From NCBI GenBank assembly GCA_937889595.1, contig CALAOR010000009.1:1-33810 (forward strand): a stretch of 33,810 bases of DNA. The letters are read 5' to 3'. Shown piece by piece: positions 1 to 7,231 of the stretch (its first letter is position 1; each line of letters starts with the position of its first letter). The notes under the pieces were generated by a model. That model was not told where the DNA came from, ran no database searches, and worked only from the letters and a program-made list of their open reading frames with translations. The DNA is from an uncultured bacterium. GTDB taxonomy: Bacteria; Oederibacteriota; PGYV01; Palsa-1178. The position numbers and the translations under genes are program-made.

Positions 1-18
1 CGTGTGCTCTTCCGATCT
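1..18 (-). other. Illumina adapter remnant (artefact)
   Basis: Read on the minus strand these bases are AGATCGGAAGAGCACACG, the start of the Illumina TruSeq adapter. It is joined directly to genuine coding sequence at base 19, so it is untrimmed library adapter at a contig end and not genomic DNA. The true sequence beyond base 19 is unknown. Confidence 0.97.
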
Positions 19-156
19 TACCGCGTTTGATGACTTATTGGCCTTTTGCCCGCCCTTGTTGCCCGAGGTCATGAATTTTTCAATAATATCGGAAGGCAGT
101 ATGTTTAACGCCTTAAATTTTGCATCCAATGCCTGTATTTTTTCCGGTGATACCAA
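19..156 (-). CDS. Peptide chain release factor-like protein, GGQ domain (3'-truncated)
   Basis: Forty-six codons are readable before the adapter cuts the gene. The predicted start is TTG at 156-154, with a strong Shine-Dalgarno GGAGGGG five bases upstream; the only nearby ATG (170) is in another frame. The peptide contains SGNKGGQKANKSSNAV (residues 31-46), which carries the GGQ tripeptide that enters the peptidyl transferase centre in class-I release factors and their stand-alone relatives. The preceding segment (SPEKIQAL...LPSDIIEKF) fits the short N-terminus of the stand-alone 'release factor-like' family better than RF1 or RF2, which have codon-recognition domains before GGQ. The family hydrolyses peptidyl-tRNA on ribosomes; the exact role of this member (rescue or otherwise) cannot be judged from the fragment. 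Confidence 0.85.
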
Positions 157-217
157 ATTTTCCCCTCCATAATATATTTTGTCTTCCTGTTTAATTAATC
201 CTTCCTTGTCCGCCCAA

Positions 218-360
218 CCCGGTTTAGAGGGGGCGACTTGTCCGTCGGAGCTTTAGCGGAGACGGAAGCCCCCTCTCTACAAGTTCTAAAGCGGTAAAGA
301 CGGCAGGGCTAAAAAAAACAAAACCTGTAGAGAGGGGGCTTGCCCCCTCTCACAGCCGGG
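218..360. repeat. 143-bp nested palindromic element
   Basis: The outer ends are complementary (CCCGG, then AGAGGGGGC at 226-234, against GCCCCCTCT at 342-350 and CCGGG at 356-360). Inside, 266-285 and 322-341 form a 20-bp inverted repeat with one mismatch, 331-350 is a perfect 20-bp palindrome, and 241-266 is a separate hairpin (TCCGTC/GACGGA arms). There is no ORF. It looks like a non-autonomous, MITE-like or REP-like palindromic unit lying downstream of the operon that ends at 434. It may act as a transcription stop or mRNA 3' end protector, but no clear U-tract is present. Apart from it and the half-arm at 412-429, the interval 157-433 holds nothing recognisable. Confidence 0.75.
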
Positions 361-411
361 TTTTATAACTAACCGCTCATATTATTTTGAATTCGATGGT
401 CAGGCAAAGCG

Positions 412-429
412 ACACCTTAATTTTTAATT
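412..429. repeat. Possible half copy of the lipA-end AT-rich inverted-repeat arm
   Basis: The minus strand here reads AATTAAAAATTAAGGTGT. It matches, with one difference, the plus-strand stretch at 21712-21729, which belongs to the perfect inverted repeat at the end of lipA. It lies directly downstream of the stop codon of the 434-1087 gene, the same position relative to a gene end as the full element. Only one arm is present, so it could be a decayed copy or chance AT-rich similarity. Confidence 0.35.
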
Positions 430-433
430 GCCC

Positions 434-1087
434 TTAGTTTATCTCCTGCCTTACGCTTGCTTCCCACTCATATCCCGGTTTGTACTCCTTCACCAGTTCC
501 GTGAATATCCTGACAGACACGGCTTTCAGCTTTTCCATATCGGCTTTCGGGTCCAGAACCACTATCTCAAACCTGCCCTGCTTTTTCCCGGAATTCAACT
601 CAAAAAGTGTTATTGTAGGCAGGCCCGGTTCAAAATCATACATTATAAGGGCCCATGGCATTTTTGCCGTGTAGAAATCCTTTGACACACCTGCAAGACA
701 GCAGACGTTTATGGAGTATACGGGGTCTTTGCCCGCAAATACTGGTTCATCGGACATTATGAATTTCAGGTCGTTTACAACCGGCAGTTTTTTTTCAAAA
801 GTCCCGCCTTGGGGCAGGTTTTTCATCTTTTCAAACCCGGGATCAGTATAAGGCAACGCGACTGCCCCGGCAATTACCCTGCCGCTCTCCCCCTGCTTTT
901 CCCAGCTTAAACCCTTCCTGCTGAAAAATATGATGGTAAAAAAATCCGCCAGTATAAAAATGGCAAGGAATAGGACCGTGTAAATCAGAAAATTGTTTGT
1001 TTCATGTTTATTAATTACGGCTGCATGGAAAACTTTATTATCTTTTCTTTTTGACATCTTGGCTTTGCGCTTTTTTTTATTCTTCAT
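434..1087 (-). CDS. Hypothetical membrane-anchored protein
   Basis: I do not recognise this 217-residue protein. It has a very basic N-terminus (Lys/Arg-rich residues 1-17), one clear membrane segment at about residues 33-55 (FLIYTVLFLAIFILADFFTI), and then a soluble domain of about 160 residues, presumably outside the membrane. Two adjacent cysteines (VCCLAG, near residues 128-129) could be structural. The start overlaps the end of the upstream GT-C/TPR gene by 11 bases, so the two are probably translationally coupled; a second Met at residue 11 is an alternative start. It is the last gene of the operon that begins at 6619. Its position behind membrane glycosyltransferases suggests an envelope role, but that is only inference from context. 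Confidence 0.7.
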   Translation of the reverse strand: MKNKKKRKAKMSKRKDNKVFHAAVINKHETNNFLIYTVLFLAIFILADFFTIIFFSRKGLSWEKQGESGRVIAGAVALPYTDPGFEKMKNLPQGGTFEKKLPVVNDLKFIMSDEPVFAGKDPVYSINVCCLAGVSKDFYTAKMPWALIMYDFEPGLPTITLFELNSGKKQGRFEIVVLDPKADMEKLKAVSVRIFTELVKEYKPGYEWEASVRQEIN

Positions 1088-2903
1088 TCTTTTTCAGTCT
1101 TGCGGCCGCTGTCTTCATGAGGAGTTTTGTAGCTGTGTCCGGTTCCTTTGACTGTTCCCATATATCCACGGCTGAATTAAGTTCGCCTTCCTCATAGTAC
1201 AGCCTGCCCAGAGTGTTATACAGGGGATATTCTCCCGGAAAATCCGATATCGTGTTTTCCAGGTAATCCCTGGCTTGTTTTCTGCTGCGCTCCATTATCA
1301 TGCGGGCTATCAATTCATGGGCCTTTACCGTCGGATATTTCACGGCAAAATCCTCCAGTTCAGCCAGGGACCTGTCATAATTTGTCCTGTCGTAAAAATC
1401 AACTGCCTTGTCCGGGTTTATATATTTCAGGTAGTTCTGCGTCGCGGCCGGGTTCACCAGGATTATGGTATTATTGTCAAAATATGCGGGCTTGTAACCC
1501 ATGGCATTGAGCCTTGTTTCAAGGTCAGTGCCGGCAGGAAGGAGAAAACTGTTAATACCGCGCCTTTCAATTATGGGCGCTATGTCAAGCGTGCCCTTAA
1601 AAAATATGTCATATTCCCTTTTTATATCCTGGTCCCTTAATGCATTGCCGTCCCACATGGACTTGTACGCGGGAAGATAATATCCCGTATATCCTGTCCA
1701 GTTAATCAGCGTGAACAGGTTTTTTGGCGGCTTGGCGTTCATTATGTAAGCTATGGCGCTGTCAGGATATATCTTTTTTTTCGGCTCCATGAACTTGTAA
1801 ACGCCATACGCCAGTACCAGCGGTATCATGATAAGGTAAAGAAAATTCTTTATGCGCACCAAATTTGTCTCGGTCCATTGTTTCGGCCACACAAAACCCC
1901 ACCTGAAGATAAGATAAGCGTAGTACATGACTATGGGAAGTGTTATTATTATGAAAACCGGTACATAAGAAATATCGGCTGCGCAGGCAGCCGCAAATAT
2001 AATCCCGGTCAGTACGTCACGCACCAGTTCCGACTTTCTTCCCACGTCGGAACCGCGTTCATTTACCGCGAGTACGAATAGAAATACGGCAAGGTAAAGC
2101 CCTAGCAGCAGCGCCTGTATTTTTTCAGCGGGCCCGCCTTTTATAAATTCGAGCCAGGAAGCCTGGCCCGAGGCAAAATTTTGCACAAGCGAAGTGTACG
2201 GGGAAATATACGACGGGGAAAGTATTGAAGCCGCAGCCGCCCCCGCAAAGGCTATCAGGATAGCGGGTGAATTATACTTTTCCCTTTTCTCGGGCATCTC
2301 GGCCATGTCCACTATGTAGTACATAATGTAAATGAATATCAGGCCCGTGCCGGCCGTGACAGTACGGTCTATATTTGCCCAGAAAAGCGATATAAAAGGA
2401 AGCGTATAATATAGGAACGCGTTTCTTTTGGACGGCTCCTGCTCCAGAACATATAAAAAATAAGCGGCAAAGATCATTGAAAAAGCCTGTGGCGCGAATT
2501 TCAGGTAGTAATTGACCAGCACCAGCCCCAAAAGGCCTATGGGTATGGTTATTGAAATGTATTTTCCCCGCTGTTTCCTGTACGCGATAAGGAACAGCAT
2601 GAAGGCGATCAGCAGGAAAAACAGGAACTTGGCGTAACCCAGATGGTTCATCCCGGCGGCGTACGCCGAACAATAGGTAAAGACATCGAAAAGCCATGAA
2701 CTTTTATCCCACTTTGAGTCCCCCGTGTATGACAGGGTGTCTGCCCTGGGAAAACTCATATCTTTCATGAATTCCTTTCCCAAAAGCGCGTGGCGCCAGG
2801 TTGAAGGGTCGGTAAAAGAGCTTAAAGACGCGGTAAAGATCGCCCCGGCCAGTACCAAGGCAAATACTACTTTTAATACGGTTACGAACGTTTTTGAATT
2901 CAT
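1077..2903 (-). CDS. GT-C-type polytopic membrane protein with C-terminal TPR-like region
   Basis: The protein has 608 residues. About ten to twelve hydrophobic segments fill residues 8-375, followed by a soluble part of about 230 residues. The first outer loop has a 'PRADTLSYTG...WLFDVF' stretch, resembling the first-loop motif of PMT-like GT-C proteins with appended TPRs, although the usual catalytic Asp-Glu pair is not obvious. Residues 510-600 (helical pairs such as YPLYNTLGRLYYEEGELNSAVDIWEQ) read as one or two TPR units. GT-C enzymes transfer sugars from polyprenyl-phosphate donors outside the cytoplasmic membrane. Substrate and activity are unknown here. The start ATG overlaps the upstream cupin stop as ATGA, so the two are tightly coupled. 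Confidence 0.7.
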   Translation of the reverse strand: MNSKTFVTVLKVVFALVLAGAIFTASLSSFTDPSTWRHALLGKEFMKDMSFPRADTLSYTGDSKWDKSSWLFDVFTYCSAYAAGMNHLGYAKFLFFLLIAFMLFLIAYRKQRGKYISITIPIGLLGLVLVNYYLKFAPQAFSMIFAAYFLYVLEQEPSKRNAFLYYTLPFISLFWANIDRTVTAGTGLIFIYIMYYIVDMAEMPEKREKYNSPAILIAFAGAAAASILSPSYISPYTSLVQNFASGQASWLEFIKGGPAEKIQALLLGLYLAVFLFVLAVNERGSDVGRKSELVRDVLTGIIFAAACAADISYVPVFIIITLPIVMYYAYLIFRWGFVWPKQWTETNLVRIKNFLYLIMIPLVLAYGVYKFMEPKKKIYPDSAIAYIMNAKPPKNLFTLINWTGYTGYYLPAYKSMWDGNALRDQDIKREYDIFFKGTLDIAPIIERRGINSFLLPAGTDLETRLNAMGYKPAYFDNNTIILVNPAATQNYLKYINPDKAVDFYDRTNYDRSLAELEDFAVKYPTVKAHELIARMIMERSRKQARDYLENTISDFPGEYPLYNTLGRLYYEEGELNSAVDIWEQSKEPDTATKLLMKTAAARLKKNEE

Positions 2904-3223
2904 CCTTTTGCCTCTTTTAACTTGATAAAATTCAGGTGTACGGTGGTGCCTGTGTCATTTTTTATATAATGTTTTTCCTTTGCGTTTACCCTGAAAGCAT
3001 CGCCTTCTTTTACCCTGAACTCGGCCCCTTCACAGATGAAAACAGGCGCGCCCGAGATAAAGTAAAAGAGCTCGGCCTCGTCAACATGGAAATGTTCCTT
3101 TATCTCATCCCCGGGCCGCAGGTAAGCCGTGCCAAAAGCATATTTGTTTTCCGCAATGAACAGGTACTTGGAACCCGAGACTTTATTCTTGAATTCCAGC
3201 TCTTTGTCGTTGACTTTTTCCAC
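2900..3223 (-). CDS. Small cupin-domain protein
   Basis: This is a single-domain cupin of 107 residues. The first cupin motif is visible as G38-x5-H44-x-H46-x4-E51-x6-G58 and the second ends in H85...N89, so a complete His/His/Glu/His metal site is predicted. Small cupins of this kind include sugar isomerases, dioxygenases and sensors, and sequence alone does not decide between them. The start is GTG at 3223-3221, six bases behind the ribosome-binding site AAGGGGG. The gene starts 11 bases after the upstream GT39 stop and overlaps the next gene by four bases. Lying between two membrane glycosyltransferase-type genes, it may act on an activated or lipid-linked sugar, which is inference only. 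Confidence 0.85.
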   Translation of the reverse strand: MEKVNDKELEFKNKVSGSKYLFIAENKYAFGTAYLRPGDEIKEHFHVDEAELFYFISGAPVFICEGAEFRVKEGDAFRVNAKEKHYIKNDTGTTVHLNFIKLKEAKG

Positions 3224-3234
3224 TTAAAACCCCC

Positions 3235-4707
3235 TTACTGGAAATGCAGGTTCCTGTACAATACCAGGTTCTTTGATTCGGCTGTTTTGCCGTAGTAATC
3301 ATTGAGAAAATTCATATAATCCCCGTACCTGTCCTTCTGCACGATAACCCACGGGGCCCTGTCCTGGACCATGGCGTCCGTCGCTTTTTGCCTGTCCTTG
3401 GTAAAGTAACCTAATGGATAAGCGTAAGCATACCTTGACGCGGACTTTAAGCCGGCGTAATAATACACCCCCGGCATATCGGGATAGGCGAAAATATAGT
3501 TGTCTTTTTTTGCCGGGCCTGCTCCGTATGACATCACGGCCTGCGCCATGGCCCGTTCCTCGTAAAATATCTCTTCCGTATAAATGTTATTCCTGAGAAA
3601 ATCCCCGATCCTGTTTATCTTTGCCAGCACGGCTGTGTTCAATACCAGGAACATGGCGAGTATTATCCAGGCATATTTTCTTATTTCCATATCCCTGGAA
3701 AGGAGCACGTACATATCCCTTACCAAAACCGCGGATAAAAATGCCGCTAAAGGTGCCAAAACAAGAAAGTAGTGCGGATTAACTGTCTTTGAAAATAAAA
3801 TTCCAAGGCATAAAGACGCCGCCCCGCTAAAAAGTAAAAAATTAATCCCGTCTTTTTTCCTTAAGAAAAGCATCACAGCCGAATAAATAACCGCGATGAA
3901 GGGTATTATATTGGCCTGAAATATCACGGGCATCCAGTTAAACGGCGCCACCGGCATGGCTCCGGCCGCGTATCTTTTCAGGAGCGCGAGGTTGTAGACC
4001 ACCACGCCCGTATACATGTCAATAAAACTTTTGTTAAACAGCGCCCAGAGAGCAGTGGCCGCCAATACGGCAGCGTACCCTGTCAGGAACCACAGCATGT
4101 TTTTCAGCCTGTGTTTTTCAGTGTAAAAGAGGATATACGCCGCCGGCACAAAAACAAAGAAAAATGCCGCCAGGTGGGTAAGCAGCGCGGTCGCGGCGAA
4201 AAAACCCGACACGCAGAAATTGACCGGAGCGTATTTTACGTCCCGGTCGGCCGCGAATAAAAGCGATGCCACGATCGGCAGCTGCGCGTATATTGCGGTA
4301 TTTGCGCTTAATCCCTGGAATATGAAACTATGCTGGTAGCACACGTAAAAAAATGCCGCGAGCATCGCGGTGAAAGCGCAGCGCCAGACGGTCCTGGCAA
4401 AAATATATATCAGGAGCATGGATGCTATACAATAAAACGTGGTAAACAGCCTGAGCGACTCGACAGAATTTCCCAATAATGAAAAAGCTGTCTTGTAAAC
4501 ATACAGGATAATGGGCGGCCTGTGCTCAAAAAAATCCTTATAGGGCACAACCCCGTGCTGCATTTGCGTGGCCCCGTACGCAAAAGCGCCCTCGCTTAGG
4601 TCCAGCGGAATGTGTGTGGACTGCATGCGGAAAATTGCCGTGAAAACCATTAAGATGAAAAGAAATACTATTTCAATTGGTTTTATCAAATCTTTTTTTT
4701 CAGCCAT
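3235..4707 (-). CDS. GT39 (ArnT/PMT-like) membrane glycosyltransferase
   Basis: About 490 residues with roughly a dozen membrane segments. The N-terminal outer loop reads DLSEGAFAYGATQMQHGVVP followed by YKDFFEHRPP. That is the hallmark of bacterial GT39-like proteins: an acidic catalytic position in the first loop, then a conserved 'DhfeH(R/K)PP' segment. Such enzymes move a sugar from a polyprenyl phosphate to lipid A, another glycan or protein at the outer face of the inner membrane. A short soluble C-terminal domain (about residues 400-490) follows. I chose ATG at 4707, which overlaps the preceding dehydrogenase stop as TGATG and lies behind an AGGGG ribosome-binding site; an in-frame TTG one codon upstream is the alternative. 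The acceptor is unknown. Confidence 0.85.
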   Translation of the reverse strand: MAEKKDLIKPIEIVFLFILMVFTAIFRMQSTHIPLDLSEGAFAYGATQMQHGVVPYKDFFEHRPPIILYVYKTAFSLLGNSVESLRLFTTFYCIASMLLIYIFARTVWRCAFTAMLAAFFYVCYQHSFIFQGLSANTAIYAQLPIVASLLFAADRDVKYAPVNFCVSGFFAATALLTHLAAFFFVFVPAAYILFYTEKHRLKNMLWFLTGYAAVLAATALWALFNKSFIDMYTGVVVYNLALLKRYAAGAMPVAPFNWMPVIFQANIIPFIAVIYSAVMLFLRKKDGINFLLFSGAASLCLGILFSKTVNPHYFLVLAPLAAFLSAVLVRDMYVLLSRDMEIRKYAWIILAMFLVLNTAVLAKINRIGDFLRNNIYTEEIFYEERAMAQAVMSYGAGPAKKDNYIFAYPDMPGVYYYAGLKSASRYAYAYPLGYFTKDRQKATDAMVQDRAPWVIVQKDRYGDYMNFLNDYYGKTAESKNLVLYRNLHFQ

Positions 4708-5825
4708 CAAAGCGCCCCTTTCAGTATTTGCCTTACCTTGACAGCGTCCATTATTACCGGATTATACGACATGGAAGCCGAGTATTCAACCCTTTCAATT
4801 ATTTCTTCGATCTTTTTCGCAGCACCCTTGCATGCGCCGGATAATTTTCCCGGTATGCCCATGCTTTTATTAAGCGCCCTTATCTTTTTTATCATGTCAA
4901 TACCCGTCGCTTTCTTGAACTGTATAAGCCGGGCGCCTATTGCGCTTAAGTTAAATTCCAGCACGTGCGGCAGGAGGACGGCATTAACCAGCCCGTGCGG
5001 CAGTTTAAGCACAGCACCCGCCGGGTGCCCTATGCCGTGCACGGCGCCCAGGCCCGCGTTGGCGAAAGCAAGCCCCGCAGTAAAACTCCCGAGCATCATG
5101 TTGTACCTGGCCGTCTTTTCAGACGGTTTTTTGTAGGCTGCCGACATGCTGCCTAAAATCAGCGTAATGGCCTTAAACGACAGTATTTCCGTGATCTCGT
5201 TCGCGTTTGAAGAAAAATACGACTCTACAGCGTGGGTAAGCGCGTCCATTCCCGTATATGCCGTGATTTTTTTCGGCATTGAGTATGTAAGCTCCGGGTC
5301 CATGACGGCGATCGACGGCACCATGGAATCACCGCGCAGGCTTGTTTTTTTCTGTTTTTCCGTATATGTCAGGACCGCGTTCCTGGTCGACTCGGAACCG
5401 GTGCCGGCGGTAGTGGGTATGGCGATCAAAAAACCAGTGTCGCGCCTCACCGGGATGTTTGAATCAAAATAATCCTTCACGCTTAACCTGTCCCTGTATA
5501 TCCCCGATACTGCCTTGGCGCAGTCTATGGCGGATCCGCCGCCCAGGCCGGCAAAAAAATCGGCCCTGTACCGCCTGGCAAGTTCAGCGGCTTTATCGAC
5601 GGTCTCCACAGACACTTCAGGCTCAACATCATCAAAAACAAAAATCTCCCTTCCTGTATTTTTCAGTATTTTCTTCACCCTGTCCAGCAATCCTGATTTT
5701 TTTGACGAGTGTTTGCCTGTGATTATCAGACCGCGCCTTCCCCTTATGGGGGCGTCTTTAAGTTTTTCAAGGCAGCCGTTCCCGAAGTACACCCTGCCGG
5801 GAAAAAGCATTGAAAAATTCTTCAT
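4707..5825 (-). CDS. Iron-containing (type III) alcohol dehydrogenase
   Basis: The protein has 372 residues from ATG 5825. An N-terminal Rossmann-like NAD(P)-binding half contains GGGS (residues 96-99) and AGTGSE (140-145), and a helical metal-binding half has the expected ligands D194, H198 (GMDALTHAVES), H263 (HGIGHPAGA) and H277 (PHGLVNAVLLPH). All family signatures are intact, so it should be an active NAD(P)-dependent alcohol/aldehyde oxidoreductase in the cytoplasm. Substrates in this family range from ethanol and 1,3-propanediol to lactaldehyde and phosphonate aldehydes, and none can be assigned. The open frame continues upstream to 5969, but that part lies inside the MEMO gene; the real start overlaps the MEMO stop as ATGA. 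Confidence 0.93.
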   Translation of the reverse strand: MKNFSMLFPGRVYFGNGCLEKLKDAPIRGRRGLIITGKHSSKKSGLLDRVKKILKNTGREIFVFDDVEPEVSVETVDKAAELARRYRADFFAGLGGGSAIDCAKAVSGIYRDRLSVKDYFDSNIPVRRDTGFLIAIPTTAGTGSESTRNAVLTYTEKQKKTSLRGDSMVPSIAVMDPELTYSMPKKITAYTGMDALTHAVESYFSSNANEITEILSFKAITLILGSMSAAYKKPSEKTARYNMMLGSFTAGLAFANAGLGAVHGIGHPAGAVLKLPHGLVNAVLLPHVLEFNLSAIGARLIQFKKATGIDMIKKIRALNKSMGIPGKLSGACKGAAKKIEEIIERVEYSASMSYNPVIMDAVKVRQILKGAL

Positions 5826-6619
5826 AGTATAACAGCCCCTCCGTATCCCACAACCTCGCTGTAATCCCCGCTCGTATCGCCTGAATTCATATACTTGATT
5901 ATCCTGCCTTCCTTCGCTCCCAGCAAATTGCAGGCGTGCAAAAGCGTATAAACCGGCATCCATCCGCACATGGATATGTCGTTTTCTTTTATTTCTTCAT
6001 ACATTTTATCAGGGTCGAGTTTTTCTATGGCAGAGAGCACAAGCGCGTCTTTTGCCCGCGCGGCTTGAGCTTCTTCATAATGCGTAAGGTCTGTTGATGC
6101 AATAATAAGGATATCTTTGCCTTTCACGCACGCGGCCAGGGCATCGGCAAGGTCCTTTAGGTGTTTTAAGTCATAATCGCCGAGCACGATAGGCACAAAA
6201 TCAAAGCTTTTTTTATGGTACTGCAGGAATGGAAGCTGGACTTCTATGGAATGTTCCCTTGAGTGCGCTGCAGTGTCTTTTATTGAAAATTTGCATTTCT
6301 TTATTATGTCTTCGGCCAGGGGTTTGTTAATTAGCACCTCTCCCAGGGGCGTAACCCATGAACCTTCGGCAAATACGGATATGGGCGCGCCAAGACCTGT
6401 GTGATTTGGCCCCAGGATTATTACAGTTTGGGGGATTTCAACGTGAGAGTAAACCAAAGCCGCCACTTTACCCGAGTAAATATAACCCGCGTGCGGCGCG
6501 ATAAGCCCGAGAGCCTTTGTTTTTTTGATCGGCTCTCCTGTCAACTCAGCTATATGTTTATTCAGGGCTTTAGGGTTTACGTCGTAAAAAGCCCCTGCAA
6601 CCACAGGTTCTCTTCTCAT
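5822..6619 (-). CDS. amrB: MEMO1-family protein (AmmeMemoRadiSam system protein B)
   Basis: A protein of about 265 residues that matches the MEMO family over its full length. It starts REPVVAGAFYDVNP and has IAPHAGYIYSG, LGPNHTG, HSREHSIEVQLPFLQY, STDLTHYEEA and a late CGWMPVY segment. These His and Cys positions form the metal-binding pocket of MEMO/class III dioxygenase-fold proteins. In many prokaryotes the gene is linked to AMMECR1 and radical-SAM partners; here neither is in the window. I prefer ATG at 6619, which has GAGGGTGG just upstream; the ATG at 6631 lacks a ribosome-binding site. It is the first gene of a six-gene overlapping cluster. Its biochemical role is unsettled in the family. 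Confidence 0.92.
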   Translation of the reverse strand: MRREPVVAGAFYDVNPKALNKHIAELTGEPIKKTKALGLIAPHAGYIYSGKVAALVYSHVEIPQTVIILGPNHTGLGAPISVFAEGSWVTPLGEVLINKPLAEDIIKKCKFSIKDTAAHSREHSIEVQLPFLQYHKKSFDFVPIVLGDYDLKHLKDLADALAACVKGKDILIIASTDLTHYEEAQAARAKDALVLSAIEKLDPDKMYEEIKENDISMCGWMPVYTLLHACNLLGAKEGRIIKYMNSGDTSGDYSEVVGYGGAVIL

Positions 6620-6695
6620 ATCCACCCTCATTGTACGGATTCAGTTTGCGTCATTAGGATTAACACGGAATGTAAAATTCAGCATGCCTGTGATA

Positions 6696-7100
6696 CTATT
6701 TATTATTAATAAACTTTCCCAGTTTCCTGTCTGTCCTGTCTATGTGCATGACAAACCAATCTGTCACTTTTTCCTTGATTTCCGAGGCAAATTTTGGGCC
6801 TGATTCTCCTGCCACGGCCTTTTTCCTGATTATATTCACTTCATCCATAAAAACCGCATGCAGTTTTATATGCCCGTCTGTTTCAGGGTATTTGCTTTTT
6901 TCCATGATTTCCTTTTCTGCGGCAAAATGCACCTTTGCGTAGTCTTCAAGGGATTTCATGTCGGAGAGTATGTCGTTTTTGGCTTTGCCTTTATTGACCG
7001 ACTGGTCAAGGTTGTCGCATAATTCAAGGAACATTTTATGCTGTTTATCCATGATTTCCACACCTGTGGCAAGCTCTTTTGTCCATTTTACTTTTTCCAT
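6696..7100 (-). CDS. Bacteriohemerythrin
   Basis: A 134-residue single-domain hemerythrin with all expected di-iron ligands: H21 (DKQHKMF), H58 and E62 (HFAAEKE), H77 and H81 (HIKLHAVF), H119 and D124 (HIDRTD). The protein reversibly binds O2 at a non-heme di-iron site. Free-standing bacterial versions are linked to oxygen scavenging, delivery or sensing in microaerobic or anaerobic bacteria. ATG 7100 follows a strong AAGGAGG ribosome-binding site, and a consensus promoter lies 29-56 bases upstream, so it is probably transcribed separately from the helicase. The next gene in the same direction (MEMO) begins 76 bases after its stop with no clear promoter, so some readthrough is possible. Confidence 0.96.
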   Translation of the reverse strand: MEKVKWTKELATGVEIMDKQHKMFLELCDNLDQSVNKGKAKNDILSDMKSLEDYAKVHFAAEKEIMEKSKYPETDGHIKLHAVFMDEVNIIRKKAVAGESGPKFASEIKEKVTDWFVMHIDRTDRKLGKFINNK

Positions 7101-7128
7101 GTAAAACCTCCTTGGATTTTATAAAAAG

Positions 7129-7156
7129 ATTATACCATTTATGAGGAATAATTCAA
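7129..7156 (-). promoter_or_regulatory. Sigma-70-type promoter for bacteriohemerythrin
   Basis: On the minus strand, TTGAAT (7156-7151) and TATAAT (7134-7129) are separated by 16 bases. Transcription would start near 7122, giving a leader of about 20 bases with the AAGGAGG site. Confidence 0.7.
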
Positions 7157-7231
7157 TTTTGATTTTTGAGCGGGACCCGCATGCGCGCCCCGATGGGACG
7201 AAGGGGGTGCGGCTGCAAAATAACCGATCTG

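Noticed and set aside
7166-7231. Possible terminator after the helicase gene
   Set aside because: CCGCA/TGCGG and CCCC/GGGG can pair, but with a large asymmetric bulge and no clear T-run on the minus strand.
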